NCBI GenBank assembly: GCA_031266775.1
Contig: JAISAQ010000045.1
Coordinates: 1 to 45,601 of the forward strand
Reading direction: 5' to 3'
DNA from: Treponema sp.
GTDB lineage: Bacteria; Spirochaetota; Spirochaetia; Treponematales; Breznakiellaceae
DNA: 45,601 nucleotides
This document shows, piece after piece, positions 25,604 to 32,839 of the stretch. The position numbers and the translations under genes were made by a program. The notes beneath the pieces were generated by a model that was not told the DNA's origin, did no database searches, and worked only from the letters and a program-made list of their open reading frames with translations. The stretch's first letter is position 1. Each line of letters begins with the position of its first letter.

Positions 25604-25606
25604 TAA
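24809..25606 (+). CDS. C-terminal repeat part of the lipoprotein downstream of the amber codon
   Basis: An open frame of 265 residues, entirely repeats 2 (end) to 8, in the same frame as the upstream part. It has no signal peptide and no good ribosome binding site before the first ATG (24809), so independent translation is unlikely. It is best read as the tail of the interrupted gene. Confidence 0.4.
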   Translation: MAWSTDGVTWTGIDGMASSFAGYGISGIAYGGGKFVAVGDYGHMAYSSNGETWTGIDGTASSFGSSGIYDIAWGGGKFVAVGNNGQIAYSTDGVAWTGIDGTGSSFGTSVIMGIAYSGGKFVAAGADGKMAWSTDGATWTSIDATASTFGVFWIHSITYGGGKFVAVGDYGHMAYSSNGVTWTGIDGTESTFGTSQINSITYGGGKFVAGGYNGTMAWSTDGVAWTGIDGMGSVFGTSTILGIAYGGGKFVAGGDGGKMAWHEYP

Positions 25607-25663
25607 AGGGGAAGAAAGACAGAGCCCCGCCCGCAGACGGGCCGGCGCTCACGGGACCCTCTG

Positions 25664-25694
25664 AAAACTTCAGTTTTTGGAAGCGGCTTTAGCA
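25664..25694. repeat. Composite palindromic repeat, copy B
   Basis: AAAACTTCAGTTTTTGGA followed by GCGGCTTTAGCAG. It matches copy A (14966-14996) at nearly every base. Confidence 0.7.
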
Positions 25695-25728
25695 GGAAGA
25701 AATTGTAACCGCAGAGGTCACGGAGTTA

Positions 25729-25860
25729 CACGGACAACATATACATTTGAAACTAAAAAACTCCGTTCTATCCGTGAGGGCGAACCGGAGCTTCGTTGCG
25801 GTTTTTCTTTTTCTTCCCTGTTTTCTTCAACTTTTTTGACTTCTTCAACCTCGCGGTAAA
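25729..25860 (-). repeat. Right copy of inverted flanking repeat modules
   Basis: Reverse complement of modules A (25860-25765) and B (25755-25729) seen at 23655-23965. The modules are about 10 bases apart here and about 205 apart on the left. Together the two copies bracket about 2 kb with the CT tract and the lipoprotein gene. Confidence 0.65.
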
Positions 25861-26053
25861 TTCTTTCTTCAAAACATGCCGCCTTAAAGGGAATTGTGAC
25901 GCCGAAAAAAGTAAACGCCGATGCCCTGGCAAAGCTGCGCTTCGCATTCGGGCGATGTGTTAACCGGCGAATGTGGGGGCCTGTAGCTTGGCCGCGGGGA
26001 TTTGGCCAAAAGAAGGCTTCCGTAAAACGCCCTTTACGGCGATAATAAAAGGT

Positions 26054-27259
26054 ATGCCGAAGAAAAAAACTTTTTTCTTACCGGGGAGCAGGGAACCGGC
26101 TTTTCTTCTTTTGCTGCTCGCCGCCCTTTCGTTTCCCCTGGCCGGGGAAGAGGCTGTTTTTGCCCCCTTTATCTCCCGGCTGGAAGCCGAGGTAAAAGGC
26201 AACCTCCTCCGCCTTTCGTGGCTTGATTCCCGGGACGCAAAGGGGCCCGTCTACATTTTCCGTTCGTTCCGCCCTTTCGCGGGCCCGGATGATCCGGCCC
26301 TTACAAGTCCCGTCGCGGTGCCCTACGGCGCGCAGTCATGGGTGGACGAGATTGATTCCGCCGGAACCGTCTACTACTTTGCCGCCGCGAGCGATGAATC
26401 GGGACGGCGCTACGACATTTTTATACCGAACGGCAACATGGCCGTTCTGGACGCCGTAAACGGGTCACGTCCTCCCGAACCGGGGATCTCGGACATTGAA
26501 GCCAGGGTAGAAGGAGAAGGGGTGATCCTTTCATGGCGCGCCGTTTCCGGCCGCGATACGATCCTCTACCGGAGTTCAAGGCCCCTGCGCGGCGCGGAAG
26601 ATCTTCTGGACGCCCTTATCATCCGGACGGGACCTGTTTCTCCCTTTACCGATTTCCCCGTTCCCGGCATTCCCTCTTACTACGCGGTTGTTTTTGAAGA
26701 TGAACTTGCCGAAGGCTCGGTGCGCCTGATCCCCGGCGGCAACGCTACGGCGGAAGCGGTGCGGATACAGCCGAAAACAGACGGCGGCGCACAGGCCGGA
26801 ATGCGCTCCATACCCTTGCCCCTCATCTCCGTTACAGGCGCGGTAAAAAGCGCCGACGCATCGGACGAACCGGCCGCGCCGGCCGCGGTCTCCCAGGAAG
26901 CGGCAAAAGCGCTCTCGGGCCTCACGGCGGAACGGAGCGTTCTTCCGCCTAAACGGCCGCGGGCCTTTAGGGAAGATTTACAGGCCCCCGCAGGAGGCGA
27001 AGAATCCATGCTCCGCTCAATAGTCCAGGGGCCTTTCACCGGCCGGAACTGGGAAACCAGCAGGACGGAACTTGCCCGTTACCTTTCCATTCCCCGGTCC
27101 GCCCTGCCTTTGGCCAGGGCCCACTTCTACCTTGGCCAAGCCTGGTATTTTTCCGGAAACTACCGGGAAGCCCTCATTGAATTCCTCGCGGTGCAGTCCC
27201 TGTATCCGCAGGAAGCAAACGAGTGGATAGAAGATACGCTTTCGCGCCTCATCAACTGA
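26054..27259 (+). CDS. Secreted fibronectin-III-like / TPR-like protein of unknown function
   Basis: A 401-residue protein. The ATG at 26054 gives a signal peptide (FLLLLLAALSFPLA-GEE); the frame opens earlier, at a GTG (25973), without support. Two similar domains of about 90 residues (about 35-140 and 150-250) have the pattern ISRLEAEVKGNLLRLSW...YYFAAASDESGRRY and ISDIEARVEGEGVILSW...SYYAVVFEDE, typical of fibronectin-III-like folds. A Pro/Ala-rich linker follows, then a C-terminal helical repeat (LARAHFYLGQAWYFSGNYREALIEFLAVQ) like a TPR. No Cys lipobox, so it is periplasmic or surface-exposed. A 42-bp piece of this gene (26814-26855) is copied exactly at 28885-28926. Confidence 0.8.
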   Translation: MPKKKTFFLPGSREPAFLLLLLAALSFPLAGEEAVFAPFISRLEAEVKGNLLRLSWLDSRDAKGPVYIFRSFRPFAGPDDPALTSPVAVPYGAQSWVDEIDSAGTVYYFAAASDESGRRYDIFIPNGNMAVLDAVNGSRPPEPGISDIEARVEGEGVILSWRAVSGRDTILYRSSRPLRGAEDLLDALIIRTGPVSPFTDFPVPGIPSYYAVVFEDELAEGSVRLIPGGNATAEAVRIQPKTDGGAQAGMRSIPLPLISVTGAVKSADASDEPAAPAAVSQEAAKALSGLTAERSVLPPKRPRAFREDLQAPAGGEESMLRSIVQGPFTGRNWETSRTELARYLSIPRSALPLARAHFYLGQAWYFSGNYREALIEFLAVQSLYPQEANEWIEDTLSRLIN

Positions 27260-27300
27260 CGAAGTACTGCCGCCCGGGCGGCTTAAAGGGGTGTTTTGAA

Positions 27301-28644
27301 ATGATAAAGAGAACAACCGTACTGAGCCTGGCCGTTCTTATGGTTTTAGCCGCCTGCGCAAGCAGCGGAAGCGGCAAGACGGAAGAAACCGGCGCAAGTG
27401 AACGTACAGGGCTTTCTCTGCAAGAAGCCATAGAACAGTCGGCCGAAAAGATAGCGGCGGATTTACCCGCCGGAAGCCGTGTGGTGATCGTAACGTTTGA
27501 ATCTCCCAACGACAACCTTTCAGACTATATCATGGAAGAACTGTCAGGGGCGCTTGTCGACAGCAAGATCGAAGTTGCCGACAGGAAAAATCTTGAGTAT
27601 GTCTACAGGGAACTCAATTTTCAGATGTCGGGAGACGTGAGCGACGAGAGCGCCCAATCTATTGGCAAATTCCTTGGAGCGCAGATGGTTATTGTTGGAC
27701 AATTAACCGACGTCGGCGGATCGTACCGTTTCAGAACCAGCGCGATCCTGGTTGAAAAGGCAACCCGCGCCAGCATTCCCCGGTTTGACGTGCGGAACGA
27801 CAGGGCGATGCAAAACATGGTTACCGCCTTTGGCGGGCAGCAGAACAGGGTAAAGACAACCGCATACGGAACAGGCGCGGACGTTACGCCGCAAAGCGCC
27901 GGAACCTTCCTGGACCGGGGCATTATGTTTGCCGGCCGGGGTGAATACGCAAAGGCAATCGCGGACTTTACTCAGGCCATTACGATAGACCCGAAGCTGG
28001 GCGCGGCCTATTTGCTGAGGGGAAGGGCTTTATACGCGGGCGGGTCAACGGGAGTTATTGTCCAGGGGAATTTCAGCACTATTATTGTTGATTCAACCGG
28101 AGGAAACGCGACCGCGGAACAGGCGGGCGTCTTTGATCAGGCTATTATGGATTATACCGCGGCCATCAGACTTGACCCCAACAATGCCGTAATGTACAAG
28201 GAACGGGGCACGGCGTATATAGAAAAAGGCGACAATGATCTTGCCATTGCCGATCTCACACAGGCGCTCAAGCTGAACCCCAACTATCCCAATGCGTATA
28301 ATAACCGGGGCAATGCGTATTCGAACAAGGGCGACTACGACCAGGCGATTGCTGATTACACACAGACGATCCGCATTGCCCCCGGTTTTGCCGTTGCGTA
28401 TTATAACCGGGGCAATGGATATTTCAATAAGGGCGACTACGACCGGGCAATAGCGGATTACACACAGACGATCCACATTGCCCCCGATTTTGCCGACGCG
28501 TATTATAATCGGGGCAATGCGTATTTCAATAAGGGCGACTACGACCGGGCGATTGCTGATTATGAAGCGGAGTTACGGCTTAATCCAAACCATACTTATG
28601 CCAAAACCAACCTTCAAGATGCCCGGCGGCAGCGCGGGTATTAG
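27301..28644 (+). CDS. TPR lipoprotein with N-terminal CsgG/LpoB-like domain
   Basis: A 447-residue lipoprotein: the ATG at 27301 gives a signal ending VLAAC (Cys19). Residues about 40-190 resemble the CsgG/LpoB-type domain (SRVVIVTFESPNDNLSDYIMEELSGAL, then ADRKNLEYVYRELNFQ and GAQMVIVGQLTDVGGSYRF), which is common in treponeme lipoproteins and in penicillin-binding-protein activators. Residues about 205-440 are TPR units (YNRGNAYFNKGDYDRAIADYTQTI); the last three are nearly identical, which suggests recent duplication. It begins 41 bases after the preceding secreted protein and is probably co-transcribed. It is likely a scaffold in the envelope. Confidence 0.85.
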   Translation: MIKRTTVLSLAVLMVLAACASSGSGKTEETGASERTGLSLQEAIEQSAEKIAADLPAGSRVVIVTFESPNDNLSDYIMEELSGALVDSKIEVADRKNLEYVYRELNFQMSGDVSDESAQSIGKFLGAQMVIVGQLTDVGGSYRFRTSAILVEKATRASIPRFDVRNDRAMQNMVTAFGGQQNRVKTTAYGTGADVTPQSAGTFLDRGIMFAGRGEYAKAIADFTQAITIDPKLGAAYLLRGRALYAGGSTGVIVQGNFSTIIVDSTGGNATAEQAGVFDQAIMDYTAAIRLDPNNAVMYKERGTAYIEKGDNDLAIADLTQALKLNPNYPNAYNNRGNAYSNKGDYDQAIADYTQTIRIAPGFAVAYYNRGNGYFNKGDYDRAIADYTQTIHIAPDFADAYYNRGNAYFNKGDYDRAIADYEAELRLNPNHTYAKTNLQDARRQRGY

Positions 28645-28848
28645 AAGAAATGATACAAAGACAATAGCATACGAATTTACCGCACATAACAGGCCTGTTT
28701 ACACTTTGGGCGCTAAAACGCCCTCAGGCTCCGGTTTTGCCAGGTCAATCGCCCCGCTCATTCCCGCTTTCTGATTGCCGCGCAAGCAATTTCCAGGCGG
28801 CCGGTATGACTCCAGGAGAGATCAGCGCGTCTTACCGCCGGAGAAAAA

Positions 28849-28882
28849 TAGAGTTGTTCAATAACTGGAGTTATTGAACAAC
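28849..28882. repeat. Dispersed palindromic repeat, copy 3
   Basis: A perfect 14-bp inverted repeat with a 2-base loop (GTTGTTCAATAACT 28853-28866, AGTTATTGAACAAC 28869-28882). Its first 17 bases are identical to copies 1 and 2. Confidence 0.85.
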
Positions 28883-28884
28883 AT

Positions 28885-28926
28885 CCTTGCCCCTCATCTC
28901 CGTTACAGGCGCGGTAAAAAGCGCCG
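28885..28926 (+). repeat. Exact 42-bp copy of an internal gene segment
   Basis: Identical over 42 bases to 26814-26855, inside the coding sequence of the secreted fibronectin-III-like protein. It begins two bases after the palindrome ends. Confidence 0.95.
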
Positions 28927-28949
28927 GCCGGGTTTTGGAACAAGCTCAA

Positions 28950-29156
28950 TCATTCAAAAAGTTCTTTTGGATCAAGCCTTAATGCTTTTGATATTTTTAT
29001 AACGACATCAATAGACGGGATTACCCTTTTGGTTTCAATATAATACAAATGACTATGTGAAATTCCTACGGAATTAGCCAAATTCAGCAAAGCAACTTTC
29101 TTTTCTAATCGTTTTTGACGAATTTTTTGTAAAATTTTTTCCGTTTCTTTTTCCAT
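28950..29156 (-). CDS. Small XRE-family regulator
   Basis: A 68-residue single-domain helix-turn-helix protein (LEKKVALLNLANSVGISHSHLYYIETKRVIPSI). Its size is like that of restriction–modification controller proteins and small phage repressors. It faces the gene at 29242 across 85 bases that hold two identical palindromes, so it probably represses itself and controls that gene. No clear ribosome binding site precedes the ATG. Confidence 0.85.
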   Translation of the reverse strand: MEKETEKILQKIRQKRLEKKVALLNLANSVGISHSHLYYIETKRVIPSIDVVIKISKALRLDPKELFE

Positions 29157-29166
29157 ATGCCACTTG

Positions 29167-29216
29167 ACTCTAAATATAGAGTGTGGCTACAATAAGGACG
29201 ACTCTAAATATAGAGT
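29167..29216. promoter_or_regulatory. Twin operators in the divergent XRE intergenic region
   Basis: The 16-bp sequence ACTCTAAATATAGAGT (arms ACTCTA/TAGAGT, 4-base spacer) occurs exactly at 29167-29182 and 29201-29216. Centres are 34 bp apart, about three helical turns, so both would be on the same face of DNA. It is a likely binding site pair for the adjacent XRE protein. Confidence 0.8.
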
Positions 29217-29241
29217 AATTTTTATTATTAAGGGGTATTTT

Positions 29242-29616
29242 ATGACGGAAGACGCTTTTCTCCAAAAAGTCCGGTCTGCGGGAGGAAAACCGGAACCTCT
29301 AACTGCAGGAAACCGCACAATCATCAACTCAATGATGCTTGACAATGAAACCATTGCCGCGGCGGCCGGGGTTTGGCGGGCTTACGGGAAACGGCGCGGC
29401 GCAGTTGCGGTATCAGTAACCCTGGCGGCATTTCAAAAGCTGTCAGAAGCGGACAATTCTGATAGAGAAGAATCATACAATCCCTTTGATGATGTTTTCT
29501 TTTGGATACAGCTGGCGTGTACGGATTTTTCTTCCGTTTTTTGCGGAGAAGGCACGAAGAAAGAACCGGACGCCCGGCGCAGCGAACAGCAGGCAGACCG
29601 GCAAGAGGAGACTTAA
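29242..29616 (+). CDS. Protein of unknown function, paired with the XRE regulator
   Basis: A 124-residue protein; the ATG at 29242 has AAGGGG six bases upstream, while the frame opens at 29164 inside the operator region. It is rich in Ala and charged residues and has no signal peptide or family that I recognise. The C-terminal ~20 residues are very hydrophilic. It could be the effector of a toxin–antitoxin-like or control pair with the small XRE gene. Its stop overlaps the dapA stop on the other strand by three bases. Confidence 0.65.
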   Translation: MTEDAFLQKVRSAGGKPEPLTAGNRTIINSMMLDNETIAAAAGVWRAYGKRRGAVAVSVTLAAFQKLSEADNSDREESYNPFDDVFFWIQLACTDFSSVFCGEGTKKEPDARRSEQQADRQEET

Positions 29617-30521
29617 GAAACCAATATCCCCAGATCTTTCATGGCCGCCCTGAGGGGCGCCTCGTTTTTGGGATCGAGTTTTCCAAGGGGAAGCCGCACA
29701 GGCCCCGAAGGAAGGCCGGCCCAGCCCATGGCGGTTTTTATGGGAACGGGATTGGTTTCAATAAAGGCTGCCTTTATCAAGGGAAGGAGTTCATAGTGAA
29801 GCCGCCGGGCTTCATCGAAGTTTCCCGACAGCGCGGCCCTGCTCAGGGCGGAGACTTTGGCGGGCACGAGGTTTGAAATTACCGAAATGATCCCGTCGCC
29901 GCCAAGGGCGGCAAGGGGCAGCGTAAAGGCGTCGTCCCCGGAAAACACGGCAAAATCTTTTCCCCGCGCCTTGAGGGGAAATTTTACTTCACGGAGGACA
30001 TCCCCCATTTGGTTCAGATCGCCTGAGGCCTCCTTGACTCCGGCTATGCCGGGAATGCGGGAAATTCTTTCCATGAGCGGCGTGGGAATATTGCGCCCGG
30101 TGCGGGAAGCTATGTTGTAGATGATAACGGGAATACCCACGGCGGCGGCTTCCTCAAAATGGCGGATCAGCCCCTCGTCGTTGGGCCTGTTGTAATAGGG
30201 AGTCACCACAAGGGCGGCGTCCGCGCCGAGGTCCCTGGCCCGTTTGGTGTACATGACCATGTGCCGCGTAGAATTGGAACCCGTGCCTATGATCACGGGA
30301 ACGCGGCCGGCGTTTTCCTCAAGGGCGGTTTTGATGAGACGCTCTTCTTCCTCATCATCCAGAGTGGGCGTCTCTCCGGTGGTGCCAAGGGGCACAAGCC
30401 CGTCTATTCCCTGCTCAATCTGAAAAGAGACAAGGCGCCTCCACTCGCCGTAATCGACTTCACCGTTTTCCTTCATCGGGGTAACAAGCGCCGTAAAAGC
30501 GCCCCGCAGTTCTTTCACCAT
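29613..30521 (-). CDS. dapA: 4-hydroxy-tetrahydrodipicolinate synthase
   Basis: A 302-residue TIM-barrel enzyme that condenses pyruvate with aspartate semialdehyde, the first committed step to diaminopimelate and lysine. Present: LGTTGE (T47/T48), Y135, R140 (YNIASRTG) and the Schiff-base lysine K163 (GVKEASGD). Its ATG overlaps the dapB stop (TAATG). It is the last gene of lysC-dapB-dapA. Confidence 0.97.
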   Translation of the reverse strand: MVKELRGAFTALVTPMKENGEVDYGEWRRLVSFQIEQGIDGLVPLGTTGETPTLDDEEEERLIKTALEENAGRVPVIIGTGSNSTRHMVMYTKRARDLGADAALVVTPYYNRPNDEGLIRHFEEAAAVGIPVIIYNIASRTGRNIPTPLMERISRIPGIAGVKEASGDLNQMGDVLREVKFPLKARGKDFAVFSGDDAFTLPLAALGGDGIISVISNLVPAKVSALSRAALSGNFDEARRLHYELLPLIKAAFIETNPVPIKTAMGWAGLPSGPVRLPLGKLDPKNEAPLRAAMKDLGILVS

Positions 30522-31321
30522 TATTTTACTCCCAATTCGTCAAGCACATCATCCATGGTAAATATCCCCCGCCGCGCCTTTCCGGCGCCCTGCCCCGGAC
30601 CGGGACAGTTGACAAGCCATTGCGCCGCGGCAAGGGCCCCCGACGCGAAGCCTTCGCGGCTCCGGGCGGTATGGCGTATCTCTATGGTATCCGGGGGGGA
30701 ATCAAAGATAACGGCGTGTGTTCCCGGCATGGCGCCAAGCCTCAGGCTGGGAAAATGAAATTCGTCAGGGGCGGGGGGCCGCGCAAGCGTTTCATACACC
30801 GGCTTTGTTTTCCGCCCTATTCTTTTGATGATCCCTTCGGCCAGGGTCTTCGCGGTTCCCGAAGGGCTGTCCGCCTTTTTGTTGTGATGGGCCTCGAAAC
30901 CGCCCGCGTCGTATTCGTCAAAGGGATCCACAAGGGAAGCGGCGTTAAAGGCGATACGGTAGAAAATGTTTACCCCCAGCGAAAAATTGGGCGCCCACAA
31001 GAGCGAAGAATCCGCCGCCTTTACCGCCCCGGCTACTTCGTCCATTCTGCCGTACCAGCCTGTGGTCCCCGAGACAACAGGCACGCGCAGCGCGGCAAGC
31101 GCCTTGATGTTGTCCGCCGCCGCTTCCGGCCGGGAAAATTCAACGGCCACGTCGGCGTCCGCGAGGTTTTGAGATTCCGCCACGGTTTTGTACAGGCGGA
31201 CAGGCCCAGGCGGATCCGGGGCAAAGGGATCTATCACCGCCGTTATCCGGTGCCCCCTTTCCTTCGCCGCCTTTTCCACAATCCTGCCCATCTTTCCGTA
31301 ACCCACAAGCGCAATGTTCAT
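30521..31321 (-). CDS. dapB: 4-hydroxy-tetrahydrodipicolinate reductase
   Basis: A 266-residue NAD(P)H enzyme, next step after DapA. N-terminal nucleotide-binding loop GYGKMGR, and the catalytic segment EAHHNKKADSPSGTA with the His pair and Lys of the family. The ATG overlaps the aspartokinase stop (ATGA). Confidence 0.96.
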   Translation of the reverse strand: MNIALVGYGKMGRIVEKAAKERGHRITAVIDPFAPDPPGPVRLYKTVAESQNLADADVAVEFSRPEAAADNIKALAALRVPVVSGTTGWYGRMDEVAGAVKAADSSLLWAPNFSLGVNIFYRIAFNAASLVDPFDEYDAGGFEAHHNKKADSPSGTAKTLAEGIIKRIGRKTKPVYETLARPPAPDEFHFPSLRLGAMPGTHAVIFDSPPDTIEIRHTARSREGFASGALAAAQWLVNCPGPGQGAGKARRGIFTMDDVLDELGVK

Positions 31322-32718
31322 GCTTTTTCCCCGTCCTCCCCTTCGCCCGGCGGGGAAAGGATCCTTCGCAGCGAGTCAAAAAAATCACTGTGAAGGGCGT
31401 TTACCACATCCGCCGCCTCGGTATCATCAACAATAAAACTGATATTCACTTTGCTTGCGCCCTGCGATACCATCTGCACCGGCACGCCCAGAATCTCGCA
31501 GGTTCTGAAAGAACGGGCGAGGATCTCGGAAGACCGCCTGACATCGCCCACAATGGTAACGATGGCCTTGCCGGTTTTGATCTCGACGCTGGCAATCTTT
31601 TCAAGCTCCCCCCGGAGTTCTTCAAGATCGTGCGCCGCGTCAAGGGTAAGGGAAACGGAAACCTCGCTCGTGGCTACCATGTCCACCGAAATGCGGCGCC
31701 GGGCAAAGGCGCTGAAGACGCCCTCAAGAAAGCCGTACTGGCCCAGCATGCGGGTCGACGCAAGATCAACAAGCGTTACGTTTTTCCGGGACGTTATCGC
31801 GCGCACCGGGCCGGGCTTTACGCCGGGCGAAGGGGCAATGCGCGTTCCCGGCGCAAGCGGGTTAAAGGAATTTTTCACCAGTACCGGAATTCCGGTTTTC
31901 ATGCACGGCAGCATCGCGCGGGGATGCAGAACCTGCGCGCCGAAGTAGGCAAGCTCCGCCGCCTCATCGTAGGTAACCTCTTCCACCGGCCTGGCGTTCT
32001 TTACGACGCGGGGATCGGCGGTGAGGATTCCGTCAACATCCTTCCACACCTGCGCCTCCTCCGCGCCGCAGGCGGCGGCTATGATCGTCGCCGACAGATC
32101 CGAACCCCCGCGGCCCAGGGTAGTTATAGTGCCGTTTTTGTCTTTGGCAATAAATCCCGTTATCACAGGAACCGTTCCCGCGTCGATGAGGGGGTTAAGC
32201 GCCTTTGGTATACGATCCCGGCTTTCAGGCGCCGCCTCCGCCGCGGAAAAATTCGAATCCGACACGATTCCCGCGTCCCACGCGTCAAGGGCGGCGGCCT
32301 TTACCCCCGCCGATTGGAGCCACGCGGTCATGATACGCACCGAAAGCCTTTCCCCAAAAGACAAAAGGCAGTCCTTCATGCGAAGGGAAAGTTCCCTGAC
32401 AAGGGAAATTCCCACAAGAAGATTTTTCAGTCCTTCAAACAGGGAATCAAAGTCCTTAAGGGGGCCTTCCTTTCCGGCCGCGTTTTCAAGGCCAAGCTCC
32501 CTTACCGCGTTCCGGTGAAGATCCTCTATAGGCGCGGCCGAAACGGTTCCGTTTTTAAGGGCTACGCCCGCGGCCTCCAAAAGAAGATCGGTGGCCTCTC
32601 CCATGGCGGAAAGCACCAGCGCCGGTTTTCTTGCAAGCTGACCCCGTACAATGTCCGCCACACGGCGTATGCGCTCCGCGTTTGCCAGAGAGCTTCCGCC
32701 GAATTTCATCACGATCAT
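31318..32718 (-). CDS. lysC: Aspartate kinase
   Basis: A 466-residue kinase that phosphorylates aspartate at the head of the aspartate-family pathway. The start at 32718 has GGAG seven bases upstream and places the substrate-binding KFGGSS at residues 5-10; the frame to 32778 is not native. The kinase domain runs to about residue 295, followed by two ACT domains (about 320-460), which suggests allosteric feedback by lysine or threonine. It is a free kinase without a fused homoserine dehydrogenase. The context, with dapB and dapA, points to supply of diaminopimelate or lysine for cell wall and protein. Confidence 0.96.
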   Translation of the reverse strand: MIVMKFGGSSLANAERIRRVADIVRGQLARKPALVLSAMGEATDLLLEAAGVALKNGTVSAAPIEDLHRNAVRELGLENAAGKEGPLKDFDSLFEGLKNLLVGISLVRELSLRMKDCLLSFGERLSVRIMTAWLQSAGVKAAALDAWDAGIVSDSNFSAAEAAPESRDRIPKALNPLIDAGTVPVITGFIAKDKNGTITTLGRGGSDLSATIIAAACGAEEAQVWKDVDGILTADPRVVKNARPVEEVTYDEAAELAYFGAQVLHPRAMLPCMKTGIPVLVKNSFNPLAPGTRIAPSPGVKPGPVRAITSRKNVTLVDLASTRMLGQYGFLEGVFSAFARRRISVDMVATSEVSVSLTLDAAHDLEELRGELEKIASVEIKTGKAIVTIVGDVRRSSEILARSFRTCEILGVPVQMVSQGASKVNISFIVDDTEAADVVNALHSDFFDSLRRILSPPGEGEDGEKA

Positions 32719-32767
32719 CAATGCGCTCCGGGGCGTCCGCACGAACGCCGCTCCTAAGGTAACGCCG

Positions 32768-32804
32768 GTTAGCCGCACGTTAACCGGTGTTATCCTAGAG
32801 GATA
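32768..32804. repeat. Motif shared with the pcrA 3' end, with adjoining small palindrome
   Basis: CACGTTAACCGGTGTTATCC (32776-32795) differs in two bases from 41612-41631. It runs into a palindrome TATCC-TAGA-GGATA (32791-32804). It lies between the divergent lysC and RNase genes. Confidence 0.5.
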
Positions 32805-32839
32805 CCGGAAACGGCGTCTTTTGTGCTAGACTTAAGATA

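Larger units (their letters stand above)
24254..25606 (+). pseudogene. Repeat lipoprotein gene interrupted by one in-frame amber codon
   Basis: A single frame of 451 codons runs from ATG 24254 (AAGGAG six bases upstream) to the TAA at 25606, broken only by TAG at 24767-24769. Read through, it is a lipoprotein (signal ending VFAAC, Cys18), then an InlB B-repeat-like domain (about 27-104, with GYTF-type core TGCTFRGWNTQANGSG and DTTLYAKW), then eight tandem repeats of 43-46 residues (WTGIDGTAS..FGTS...IAYGGGKFVAVG..GKMAWSTDGVT). Eight such units could make a beta-propeller-like surface domain. The TAG stands where other units have TAC, TAT or TGG, so one base change made it. It may be a decayed gene, a reversible off-state, or read through. 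Confidence 0.75.
25607..26053. other. Repeat-bearing intergenic region
   Basis: No gene. It holds composite palindrome copy B (25664-25694) and the inverted flanking modules (25729-25860). A further stretch has GTTAACCGGCG (25960-25970), which resembles repeats near 32780 and 41615. The frame that opens at 25973 is only the upstream extension of the next gene. Confidence 0.6.
28645..28949. other. Intergenic region with palindrome and gene-fragment copy
   Basis: No gene. The left part is featureless. At 28849-28882 lies palindromic repeat copy 3, and directly after it a 42-bp exact copy of part of the gene at 26054-27259 (28885-28926). Confidence 0.7.

Noticed and set aside
31390-32757. A plus-strand gene of 455 codons opposite lysC
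   Set aside because: It is Arg-rich antisense sequence over a clear aspartokinase gene.
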